Shown here in pieces: positions 1 through 6,750 of a stretch of 16,895 nucleotides of DNA. The first letter of the stretch is position 1, and every line of letters starts with the position of its first letter. The position numbers were made by a program, and so were the translations under genes. Source of the DNA: UBA509 sp038729325 (GTDB lineage: Archaea; Thermoplasmatota; Thermoplasmata; Thermoplasmatales; Thermoplasmataceae); assembly GCA_038729325.1 (NCBI GenBank), contig JAVYSG010000028.1:1-16895 (forward strand). The letters run 5' to 3'. The notes beneath the pieces are model-generated. The model was not told the DNA's origin. It was given only the letters and a program-made list of their open reading frames with translations, and did not search any database.

Positions 1-193
1 AGGAATCCGTAAAGAAACACAGGAAACGTGCCACGCAATGAAAACCTCTGGCTTTCACCATCTTCCTGCTGATTTAGTATCCCCACCTTTCGGCCTATTC
101 ACATTTGAATCAAATAATTTACTATACAGATGAAGTGAATCAGACTTTTATGCTATTGATTGCAACATTTCGCACAGCAGGAAGTGTAAACCT

Positions 194-328
194 ATGATTC
201 AAAGTAAAGAAGAAAAACACATTCATAAAAAAGATTCGCGTCTGTTTGAGGCACATGCCACAAATCTGCATCATCTATTCCTGGTGAAAATCATAGTTTT
301 CCTGAGCAAACTCCTTAAGGGCGTTTAA
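194..328 (+). CDS. Possible small hypothetical protein (44 aa), weak
   Basis: An ATG-initiated frame of 45 codons, preceded by a purine-rich stretch (CAGGAAGTG, about 193-15 upstream) that could serve as a weak ribosome binding site. The N-terminal half is charged (Lys/Glu/His) and the last 15 or so residues are hydrophobic (LFLVKIIVFLSKLLKG), so it could be a tail-anchored peptide. I recognise no family. It lies in the decayed left part of the window, 29 nt before a damaged gene, so it may be chance or a relic. Confidence 0.15.
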   Translation: MIQSKEEKHIHKKDSRLFEAHATNLHHLFLVKIIVFLSKLLKGV

Positions 329-331
329 GTT
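321..331 (+). promoter_or_regulatory. TATA-like element for the 358-616 gene
   Basis: GCGTTTAAGTT centred about 32 nt upstream of the ATG at 358. This is a normal archaeal TATA distance for a transcript with only a few leader bases. It suggests that the damaged gene downstream once had its own promoter. Weak alone; supported by position. Confidence 0.35.
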
Positions 332-357
332 GAGGCACTATTGCATACATAAATCCA

Positions 358-616
358 ATGAAGCCAGTATTGTGGAAAATTGCCATTGTGGTAAACGCCG
401 TTCTCATACTGCTGACTCTGAGAATGGATCAGAGTTTTGTCTCATACAGCAAAAAAATTCAAAATCTCAGGCAATGGAACAAACGGAACCGCAATAGCTG
501 TGGCAATGGAAAGTAACATCATAGTTCATGGAAAACTGATTATATTTAACCGGGGATTAGCCGCTGGCAATCCTCAAGCAATATTTCCAAATGGTACAGC
601 ATTTACGGTGAATTAG
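358..616 (+). pseudogene. Small membrane/exported protein gene with a frameshift at an A7 run
   Basis: The ATG at 358 opens a frame whose first 20 or so residues contain a hydrophobic segment (LWKIAIVVNAVLILLTL), a signal peptide or membrane anchor. The frame is sensible to the A7 run at 451-457, then becomes an implausible Asn/Arg-rich tail ending at TAA 514-516. In the +1 frame right after the A-run, a protein-like sequence continues (KFKISGNGTNGTAIAVAMES..., rich in Gly/Asn/Ile/Val) to TAG 614-616. Removing one A joins the two into about 85 residues. I recognise no family; the outward-facing part looks like a small exported beta-rich domain. A sequencing error in the homopolymer, a true pseudogene, or a +1 recoding site are all possible. 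The neighbouring integrase relic makes decay the likeliest. Confidence 0.5.
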
Positions 617-664
617 AGCCTGACGATCATTTTTCACTCTGACCCCTCGCTCCTTTCAGGTCAA

Positions 665-1937
665 TCATCGGAAATGGGAGGTCCGGCAAATCTTGCCGTT
701 TCCCTCACACATCCGGTTGATCTCTAACTCCCGCTCTTTTGCATAATATGCCTTTAATATCCTTCATTAAAGTATTCGCCCACAAAGCCCAGTGAGATCA
801 TAGTCTTATGTGACCCCTCCATTCTAACTATCTCTCTTGCGTCAAGGTAAGCCATACCTTTGATTGACTAACCGTTCTTAGTAGACCGTATCTTCTCCTG
901 AAGATCCTCATCAGATAATTCGTTCAACTCTGCATTCTCATTGTCAAAGAAGGCGAAAATCTTCTTGAGCACAGTTCCTGATAAGCCCCCTGATCCTCCT
1001 CGCTTATGCCCTCGTGCTCCGTTTCAATGAATTTAAGGTACATCGCATACTGATCCCTTCCTTCGTCTATCTTGCCCTCTCTCTTTGTGTATTTCTTCTC
1101 AATGTCCCCCTTATGCCCCATAATGAACTGCCTCTAGGGATGTTAGATAAAGCCATTTCCTTCAGCGGTATCCAGGTAAGTGCGGAAGCAGATCCTGAAA
1201 ATATACGGCCTCCAGTCAAAGCCAGCTTTTACAATTGTGTCTTTTATCCTTCTCGGAAGCAATTTAGTCGGAAGGAACTTATTTTTCTTATCAAGAGATT
1301 GCTTTTCAACGGGAAGGATGATGGGGGAATCATGCGTCAGTCTTTCTCCGTCGTTCATTCGAAGTTCCAGATATTCCTTAAGATACTTTGATCCTTCAGG
1401 CCCAATGAAAGTAAAGTATTGTTGCCTTATCTTAGAGAGTTCATACCTCACCGTGATCCTGCAAGGAATCTTCTCAAATTCAGCGCTATCTTTTTCTATC
1501 CTGATATCCGGAATATCTCCAAGTACAAGGCCGTCAATTCCGTTTATGTTGCCAAGGACTTCAGGCCTCAGTCCTGAAAATGACATAAGAGAAATCGATA
1601 CTCTCTCCCTGAGCGTTGCTATCCTGAGAATCTTCGCAAGCTCATCGCTATTAGGGATAACTTCTTTCTCGGCGTTCAGGTTCCGGTTCTCATTCTTGAT
1701 ATTGATTCCGAGCCTAACAACAACATTGTTGAACTTCAGGTACGAGATAAGGGCCTTGAGAGACGTGGATATAGAAGCTCCCATGGTTCCCCTTTTCTCA
1801 AGACCTCTTATCTTGTCCAATACGGACCCCTTGAAGTTATCAAAGTCGTCCCTGTCAAATGCAATTATGCTTTCGGGATCCTTCCGAAGGTATTCTAACC
1901 AGAGCCCAAAATTTTGAAGATAAATGTCAGAAGTGAC
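665..1937 (-). pseudogene. Tyrosine recombinase (archaeal integrase) pseudogene
   Basis: Read on the minus strand, this is a nearly full-length archaeal tyrosine recombinase of about 420 codons. The N-terminal core-binding part is at about 1937-1700. Box I is SFSGLRPEVLG. The second arginine box is WRPYIFRICF, followed by GHKGDIEKKYT with the histidine and the nucleophilic tyrosine. A Glu/Lys-rich tail follows. It is broken many times. In-frame TAA 1143-1145 and TAG 1134-1136 sit where relatives read S and W of SHPWRQF. A one-base deletion in the C-run 986-990 shifts the frame. TAG 868-870 interrupts the tail. Another one-base deletion near 757-762 shifts the frame again, before a final reading that ends at TGA 665-667. 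No start codon is left at the 5' end: a TAG lies at 1938-1940. It cannot make an active integrase. Confidence 0.85.
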
Positions 1938-2070
1938 CTAGGATCTGGCTTTCAGGTTCAAATACTATCTTTCAACCTTCTTATTTTCCAGTAGTTTCCT
2001 GTGTCGTATTGCATGATTCATGATCATACAAACAAAGGTGGTATTATAATTATCTAACTATACTTAGTGA

Positions 2071-2142
2071 AGGATAGGTAGGGAGTTGAACCCTATTAGA
2101 TGGGATCTGCAGTCCCACGCATGACCGCTCTGCCACCTATCC
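2071..2142 (-). tRNA. tRNA-Cys (anticodon GCA)
   Basis: The minus strand folds as a complete cloverleaf. The acceptor stem is GGATAGG with CCTATCC. There is a short D arm. The anticodon stem TGGGA/TCCCA encloses the loop CTGCAGA with anticodon GCA. The T arm is TAGGG-TTCAACT-CCCTA. The discriminator base is U (position 2071), as expected for tRNA-Cys. The CCA end is not encoded and no intron is seen. It is the only RNA gene beside the integrase relic, whose 5' end lies about 130 nt past the tRNA 3' end. Confidence 0.95.
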
Positions 2143-2166
2143 GCTTTCCCTTTCAGGAAAAACTGT

Positions 2167-2175
2167 AATATTTAT
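2167..2175 (-). promoter_or_regulatory. TATA box of tRNA-Cys
   Basis: On the minus strand this reads ATAAATATT, centred 29 nt upstream of the first tRNA base (2142). That is the expected spacing for an archaeal promoter with a very short 5' leader. Confidence 0.6.
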
Positions 2176-2249
2176 CCACTCATTAAATTTGCCATCTTTT
2201 CAGAACAAATAGACTGCAATACATTTAAGCAGAAAGGAGATAAACAAGG

Positions 2250-2801
2250 GTGTTGAAAAGGTACCTGATATTTTTGCGTTCTGAAGGAACTGAGATGCTC
2301 GGAAAATTAGAAGCGTTTGGAGCCAGATACATCATGGAAAGAAAGCATACAGACAGCATAGAGATTGATTTCCAGACAAAGGAAGATCTGAATATGGGCC
2401 AACTCAACCTTGACAGTATTCCTTTTTTTATTTTTACCCAGCTCTTAAGAGATGAAAATAAGAATAATATTACTACAGAATCGGATACCAGAATAGCTTT
2501 GTTTGTGGCCAACTGCCTGTTCCGTGAAGAGCGGTACTGGGAGACACACGAATTGCTTGAAGACATCTGGCACATATCGCAAGGGAATATCAGGTCCTAC
2601 TTTCATGGCCTCACACTTCTGGCTATTGCAGGTGTCCAGTGGCAAACCCATAGAGAGGAGATCGCCAGGTCAACGTACCTTCGTGCAGTTTCCATGCTTA
2701 GAATGTCTGGAATTAACAGGCGTTTTGTTAATTCTCTTCCTTCCGGGTATCTATATCCGTTGCAGATTACGATCCCGGAAGAAATTTTATTGACTGAATA
2801 G
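2250..2801 (+). CDS. DUF309-family protein
   Basis: A 183-residue protein with the DUF309 signature in its middle: REERYWETHELLEDIW followed by a Gly/Arg segment and HGLTLLAIAGVQW. This is a helical hairpin domain widespread in archaea and bacteria with no established biochemical role. The N-terminal 90 residues are specific to this protein and poorly conserved by eye. The start chosen is GTG 2250, placed 10 nt after AAAGGAG (2233-2239); the TTG at 2253 is an equally close alternative. The gene is divergent from tRNA-Cys and precedes asnS by about 106 nt. No stretch of membrane-spanning length is obvious, so the protein is probably cytosolic. Confidence 0.75.
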   Translation: MLKRYLIFLRSEGTEMLGKLEAFGARYIMERKHTDSIEIDFQTKEDLNMGQLNLDSIPFFIFTQLLRDENKNNITTESDTRIALFVANCLFREERYWETHELLEDIWHISQGNIRSYFHGLTLLAIAGVQWQTHREEIARSTYLRAVSMLRMSGINRRFVNSLPSGYLYPLQITIPEEILLTE

Positions 2802-2907
2802 AAAATATATTGCACGATGCTATTCATGCATTTGACCTTATGAGAATTATTTAAGATCGCTGAAGCCGTTCAGAAAAGTTATTTACAAAGTCTGCTATAA
2901 AATACGA

Positions 2908-4197
2908 ATGCAAAGTATAGCACAGACACTCAATGAAAGTCAGGTGGGAAAGGAGGTGACCCTTCATGGCTGGGTCTACAGAATAAGGACCAGTGGAAAG
3001 CTTACCTTCATAATATTGAGGGATTCTACAGGGATTGTACAGTTGCTCTCCAGTACTAAGATACTGAATGATGAGCAGCACAGAGAACTGTCAAATCTTA
3101 CTGTTGAGAGCAGCCTTGAAGTATCCGGAATTGTCAGGGAGGATAAACGTGCCATTACAGGATATGAGGTGGAGATCACACATTACAGGATTTACCAGAG
3201 AAACGATAGTTTTCCAATTTCAAGAGACCTGGGGGAAGATTTTCTCCTGGACAACAGGCACCTTTGGCTGAGAAGCCGCGAATTCACAGCGGTACTGAAA
3301 ATCAGGTCCACCATATTCAAGGCTTTCAACGATTTCTATTATGAAAACGGGTATTATCAGGTTCAGCCGCCAATTATGGTATCCACAGCAACTGAAGGAG
3401 GTTCGACACTTTTCAAGGTGCCGTTCTTCGGAGAGGAAGTTAGCCTTTCCCAAAGTTCACAGTTTTATCTGGAAACATTCATTTTCAGCCTTGAGAAGGT
3501 GTTTACAATATCTCCAAGCTTCAGGGCGGAAAAATCCAGAACCAGGCGGCATCTTACAGAATACTGGCATGCGGAGGCGGAAGTGGCATGGATTGGTAAC
3601 GAGGAGATGATGCAGGTCGAAGAGAAGATGATCGAGTACATTGTAGCAAAGGTTGTTGCAGAAAATGAGGATGAGTTGAAGCTTCTGGGCAGAGACATAG
3701 ATTTTCTCAGAAACATAAAAGCTCCATTCCAGAGAATCAGGTATGCTGATCTTATGAAAATGGCTCAGGGATGGGGGCTCAACCTGAAGTATGGTGATGA
3801 TCTGGGTGCAGACGAGGAACGCGATATAATGGTGCATTTCGACAAGCCGATTTTTGTCACACATTTCCCGAGGGCACTCAAAACATTCTATCATTTGCCT
3901 GATCCTGACAATCCTGATGAGATACTCTGCCATGATCTTCTGGCGCCAGAAGGATATGGCGAGATCATTGGAGGGGGGGAAAGGATATGGGATCTGAAAC
4001 AGCTTGAGCAGAGAATGGCCGAGAGCAATCTGGATCCCCGGGACTATTACTGGTATCTGGATCTGAGAAGGTATGGAAGCATACCGCATTCTGGTTTCGG
4101 CCTTGGCCTGGATCGGCTGGCATGGTGGATCATGAAGCAGGAAACCATAAGGGATGCCATACCGTATCCAAGGACAATCAGGAGAACGAAGCCTTGA
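2908..4197 (+). CDS. asnS: Asparaginyl-tRNA synthetase
   Basis: Class IIb aminoacyl-tRNA synthetase of 429 residues, the normal archaeal size, which charges tRNA-Asn with asparagine in the cytosol. An N-terminal OB-fold anticodon-binding domain (about residues 15-100, GWVYRIRTSGKLTFIILRD) is followed by the catalytic core. Motif 1 lies around 131-156, ending in a conserved proline. Motif 2 is at about 205-220 (FRAE...RRHLTEYWH), and motif 3 at about 398-407 (GLGLDRLAWW). The form RHLTEYWHAEAE and the GGSTLF segment favour AsnRS over AspRS, which usually has RHLNE. I infer that this genome charges tRNA-Asn directly rather than by transamidation. ATG 2908 is the only start near the family's usual N terminus. 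hemE starts 7 nt downstream, so the two are probably co-transcribed. Confidence 0.9.
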   Translation: MQSIAQTLNESQVGKEVTLHGWVYRIRTSGKLTFIILRDSTGIVQLLSSTKILNDEQHRELSNLTVESSLEVSGIVREDKRAITGYEVEITHYRIYQRNDSFPISRDLGEDFLLDNRHLWLRSREFTAVLKIRSTIFKAFNDFYYENGYYQVQPPIMVSTATEGGSTLFKVPFFGEEVSLSQSSQFYLETFIFSLEKVFTISPSFRAEKSRTRRHLTEYWHAEAEVAWIGNEEMMQVEEKMIEYIVAKVVAENEDELKLLGRDIDFLRNIKAPFQRIRYADLMKMAQGWGLNLKYGDDLGADEERDIMVHFDKPIFVTHFPRALKTFYHLPDPDNPDEILCHDLLAPEGYGEIIGGGERIWDLKQLEQRMAESNLDPRDYYWYLDLRRYGSIPHSGFGLGLDRLAWWIMKQETIRDAIPYPRTIRRTKP

Positions 4198-4204
4198 TTC
4201 AGTC

Positions 4205-5242
4205 ATGGAGGAATCACAATTGAACAGTTTCCTTTCTGCGCTTAAAGGGGAACCCCATGAAACAATTCCTGTCTGGTACATGAGACAGGCCGGAAGATAC
4301 CTTCCAGGTTATACAGAAATCAGGAAGGGAAAGTCGATGAAGGAAATGTGCATGGATGTGGAGACAACTGTGCGGATTACCATGGAACCAGTGGACACGC
4401 TTGGTGTAGATGCCGCCATAATATTTTCTGACATAATTCTACCCGCAGAAACAATGGGATTTTCCGTTGATTACGTTGAGGGAGTTGGTCCATCCATAAA
4501 AAATTCATACGTTTCCGACCCATCAATGCGATCTATTAACGAATTCAGCCCAACAGAGTATGGTTATTCAACGTATGAGGCCATAAGGCGCATAAAGGCG
4601 TCAAGGCCATCATTGCCGGTGATTGGTTTTTCCGGGGGCCCGCTTACAGTAGCCTCTTATCTGGCAGGCGGTCGCCCCGACAGGGATTTAAATTTAACAA
4701 AGAAGCTGATATTCTCAGGTGATACGGGCTTCGAGAAACTAATGCAGATGGTCACAGACATGGTCATTGAAAACGCACTGGCTCAATGGAAATCAGGATG
4801 TGACGCAATACAGATATTTGACAGCTGGGCAGGGTATCTCTCCCCCTTCCAGCTTTCTGTTTACTCAGAAAGATATCTTGCGCAGATAATGTCTGAGCTT
4901 GGAAAGAAAATACCGGTGATTTACTTCAGCACACAGACCGGATCAATGTTTAAAATTCTCTCCGGGGCAGGATTCAACTTTCTGAGCTTGGACTGGAGGG
5001 TTGACCTGGCTGATGTAGGCAGATCCATTGGCAATGAGGTTGGACTTCAGGGAAACCTGGATCCGTCACTGTTAACAGATGCACCTGTGATGGGAGTGGC
5101 AGAAGGAGTCTACATAGCCATGTCCATGGCTGATCGTGATAATTACATATTCAACCTGGGGCATGGGGTGCTGCCTGATACCCGTCCTGAAACACTGATT
5201 GATCTGACAGAAAAGGTACATGCGGTGGTTCGAAGATTCTGA
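4205..5242 (+). CDS. hemE: Uroporphyrinogen III decarboxylase
   Basis: HemE removes the four acetate carboxyls of uroporphyrinogen III to give coproporphyrinogen III. Read from ATG 4205 it has 345 residues, a normal length. The family signature PVWYMRQAGRYLPGY is at about residues 22-36, and the catalytic aspartate is in AAIIFSDI (D76). Other hallmarks are GFSGGPLTVASYLAGG, IFDSWAG, and the C-terminal GHGVLPDTRPE with the conserved histidine. The start is ambiguous. No ribosome binding site precedes ATG 4205, whereas GGAGG at 4207-4211 sits 8 nt before TTG 4220, which would give a 340-residue protein starting MNSFLSALKG. Either way the gene follows asnS closely. A 7-bp hairpin lies 31 nt after the stop. 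Confidence 0.92.
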   Translation: MEESQLNSFLSALKGEPHETIPVWYMRQAGRYLPGYTEIRKGKSMKEMCMDVETTVRITMEPVDTLGVDAAIIFSDIILPAETMGFSVDYVEGVGPSIKNSYVSDPSMRSINEFSPTEYGYSTYEAIRRIKASRPSLPVIGFSGGPLTVASYLAGGRPDRDLNLTKKLIFSGDTGFEKLMQMVTDMVIENALAQWKSGCDAIQIFDSWAGYLSPFQLSVYSERYLAQIMSELGKKIPVIYFSTQTGSMFKILSGAGFNFLSLDWRVDLADVGRSIGNEVGLQGNLDPSLLTDAPVMGVAEGVYIAMSMADRDNYIFNLGHGVLPDTRPETLIDLTEKVHAVVRRF

Positions 5243-5273
5243 TATTTACATTGTTCTCAATTGTCACACTACA

Positions 5274-5290
5274 TTGGGATATCATCCCAA
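5274..5290. repeat. Perfect inverted repeat between hemE and the 5332 gene
   Basis: TTGGGAT-ATC-ATCCCAA is a 7-bp perfect inverted repeat with a 3-nt centre. It lies after the hemE stop and just upstream of the TATA box of the next gene. No T-run follows on either strand, so a simple terminator is less likely than a protein-binding dyad or RNA hairpin. Function is inferred only. Confidence 0.4.
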
Positions 5291-5299
5291 AAATCAGTA

Positions 5300-5312
5300 A
5301 ATCATAAAATAA
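5300..5312 (+). promoter_or_regulatory. TATA box of the 5332 gene
   Basis: AATCATAAAATAA, centred about 26 nt before ATG 5332, which predicts a leaderless mRNA starting at or next to the ATG. This supports ATG 5332 over the in-frame TTG at 5317. Confidence 0.6.
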
Positions 5313-5331
5313 GAAATTGATATATGCATCA

Positions 5332-5721
5332 ATGGGATTTTTTAAGAAAAGTTTCAACATAACAAGCAGTAAGAGCCTCAATGATGTTACCACAGGGTTT
5401 CAGCAGTTCCTGCAGGGGCAGGGCTGGAAGGTACAGGCCAATGTTCAGGGCGATCAGGGAATTGTGCAGGCACAGAAGCCGGGAATTTTGAGGGATATAA
5501 TTGCTGCGGACCGGGCACTCACATTCAAGTTTGACGCCACGGCGCCAGGACAGATCCAGGTGGAAGTAGGTGTTGGTAAATTGCTGAAGAATCTTGCAAT
5601 TGCCGCACTTGAAACATTGTTCCTTTCCGAGTTATTTCTGGTTGTTGACATACCAGAAATTCTGTTCACAGAGCACGTTGAAAAGGAGCTCATAGGGCAG
5701 TTGCGAGCAATCGCTCAGTGA
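5332..5721 (+). CDS. Conserved-looking small protein of unknown function, one hydrophobic segment
   Basis: A 129-residue protein between hemE and hemH. Residues 1-20 are basic and polar. A central part (QGWKVQANVQGDQGIVQAQKPGILRDIIAADRALTFKF) alternates like a beta sheet and resembles a small domain, seen in many uncharacterised prokaryotic proteins, in which a GDxxxVQARK-like strand precedes a strand of RALTV type. A hydrophobic stretch (LLKNLAIAALETLFLSELFLVVDI) could be one membrane-associated helix or a buried helix pair, followed by a short amphipathic C terminus. The ATG at 5332 lies 26 nt after a TATA box, and there is no Shine-Dalgarno sequence. I do not recognise a named family. Its position among haem genes is suggestive, but its separate promoter argues that it may be independent. 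Confidence 0.6.
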   Translation: MGFFKKSFNITSSKSLNDVTTGFQQFLQGQGWKVQANVQGDQGIVQAQKPGILRDIIAADRALTFKFDATAPGQIQVEVGVGKLLKNLAIAALETLFLSELFLVVDIPEILFTEHVEKELIGQLRAIAQ

Positions 5722-5847
5722 ATGTACTTCATGGTCTACATATTTTCATGGAATGTACAGGAGCACAATAGCGATGGAATTAACTTTCAAGCAAGCTAAA
5801 TGCAGGCATTTGTCCAGCTGGTTGCAATTCAGGCGGACAGATCATTA

Positions 5848-5856
5848 CTTATAAAG
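5848..5856 (+). promoter_or_regulatory. TATA-like element before hemH
   Basis: CTTATAAAG, 12 nt before the TTG start, overlapping the start of AGAGGA. It is too close to serve as a standard TATA for TTG 5868, because transcription would start near the start codon or within the gene. Either the real promoter lies further up in 5722-5840, or the start is leaderless a few codons in. Weak. Confidence 0.3.
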
Positions 5857-5867
5857 AGGAACCCGAA

Positions 5868-6749
5868 TTGATTCATGTTATTCTGATGGCATATGGCAGC
5901 CCCACTAGAATGGAGGATGTCCCCGAATATCTCCAGGGGATATATGAAGGAAAACCTGTGCCGGAATATGCCACAAAGGAGAATACAGAAAAATATGCAA
6001 TGGTGGGTGGGATTTCACCATCAAATGCAATTGTTGAAAGTCTTGTCAGCAAGATAAGTGCAAGGCTCTCACGCGTCGGCGAAGTCGACGTGATTCTGGG
6101 CAACAAGCACTGGAAGCCATGGCTGGATCAGTCCATATCTGCCCTTTCCATCAAAAATACTGATAAAATTGTCGCCTTCCCGCTTTTTCCGTTTCCATCA
6201 GCTGGTGTCCAGGGTTCATACCTTGATCCCCTGGAAAAGGCGCTTTCCAGAAGAAATTTAAAACCGGAGATCAAATTCATAAACGGCATACCTTCTGACA
6301 TTCTCGCTGGAACCTGGGTACCTATTGTAAAAAGGCATTATCACGCAGGGGACGCAGTGCTATTCGATGCCCACAGTCTTCCGCTATTCCGGGGGGAGGA
6401 AAACGATTATAACGCGGCCTTCATGTCAGCTGCACGCATCACAGCAGAGGAAGCAGGTCTTCAGGAATATTTTGCAGGTTACCAGAGCAGGGGGAAATAC
6501 GGAAACAGGTGGCTTGAACCATCAATTTACGAAGTTCTGGAAAAGATCAAAGCGAAGGGATACAGATCGTTGCTGGCAGTTCCGATAGGATTCCTCTACG
6601 AGCATCTTGAGATACTTTATGATCTTGATCTGGAGTTTGGAGAAAAGGTTAAGGAAACGGGAATGGATTACCACAGAACAGGCCTTCCTGATGACGGGGA
6701 CAGTTTTGTTGACAGCGTCTGCAGGCTTGTAATGGATGAGGTGTCCTGA
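5868..6749 (+). CDS. hemH: Ferrochelatase (protoporphyrin or coproporphyrin)
   Basis: HemH/CpfC inserts ferrous iron into a porphyrin; 293 residues. The N terminus HVILMAYGSP and VPEYLQGIYEG is typical of the family. FDAHSLP at about 166-172 carries the catalytic histidine (H169). AGYQSRGKYGNRWLEPSI is the substrate-binding loop. PIGFLYEHLEILYDLDLE (about 239-256) carries the conserved acidic residue E248. TTG 5868 is preceded by AGAGGA (5855-5860) at 7 nt, which decides the start. With hemE upstream and no frochlorin or sirohaem genes visible, a coproporphyrin-dependent route is plausible. The sequence alone does not separate protoporphyrin from coproporphyrin substrate. The EF-Tu-like gene follows after 1 nt. 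The protein appears soluble. Confidence 0.9.
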   Translation: MIHVILMAYGSPTRMEDVPEYLQGIYEGKPVPEYATKENTEKYAMVGGISPSNAIVESLVSKISARLSRVGEVDVILGNKHWKPWLDQSISALSIKNTDKIVAFPLFPFPSAGVQGSYLDPLEKALSRRNLKPEIKFINGIPSDILAGTWVPIVKRHYHAGDAVLFDAHSLPLFRGEENDYNAAFMSAARITAEEAGLQEYFAGYQSRGKYGNRWLEPSIYEVLEKIKAKGYRSLLAVPIGFLYEHLEILYDLDLEFGEKVKETGMDYHRTGLPDDGDSFVDSVCRLVMDEVS

Positions 6750-6750
6750 A

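Noticed and set aside
2..133. Open frame from the left edge to TGA 131-133 (43 residues)
   Set aside because: It could be the tail of an upstream gene, but it has no recognisable motif and the composition is not convincing; the edge hides any start.
1134..1145. In-frame TAG in the integrase read as pyrrolysine or suppressed
   Set aside because: A neighbouring TAA, a further TAG and two frameshifts show general decay, not recoding.
1180..1917. Long plus-strand frame opposite the integrase relic
   Set aside because: The minus-strand frames carry clear integrase motifs; the plus-strand product is a hydrophobic, Ser/Leu-rich shadow.
3457..4281. 274-codon minus-strand frame opposite asnS
   Set aside because: It is the shadow of the strongly conserved AsnRS gene and has no protein-family signal.
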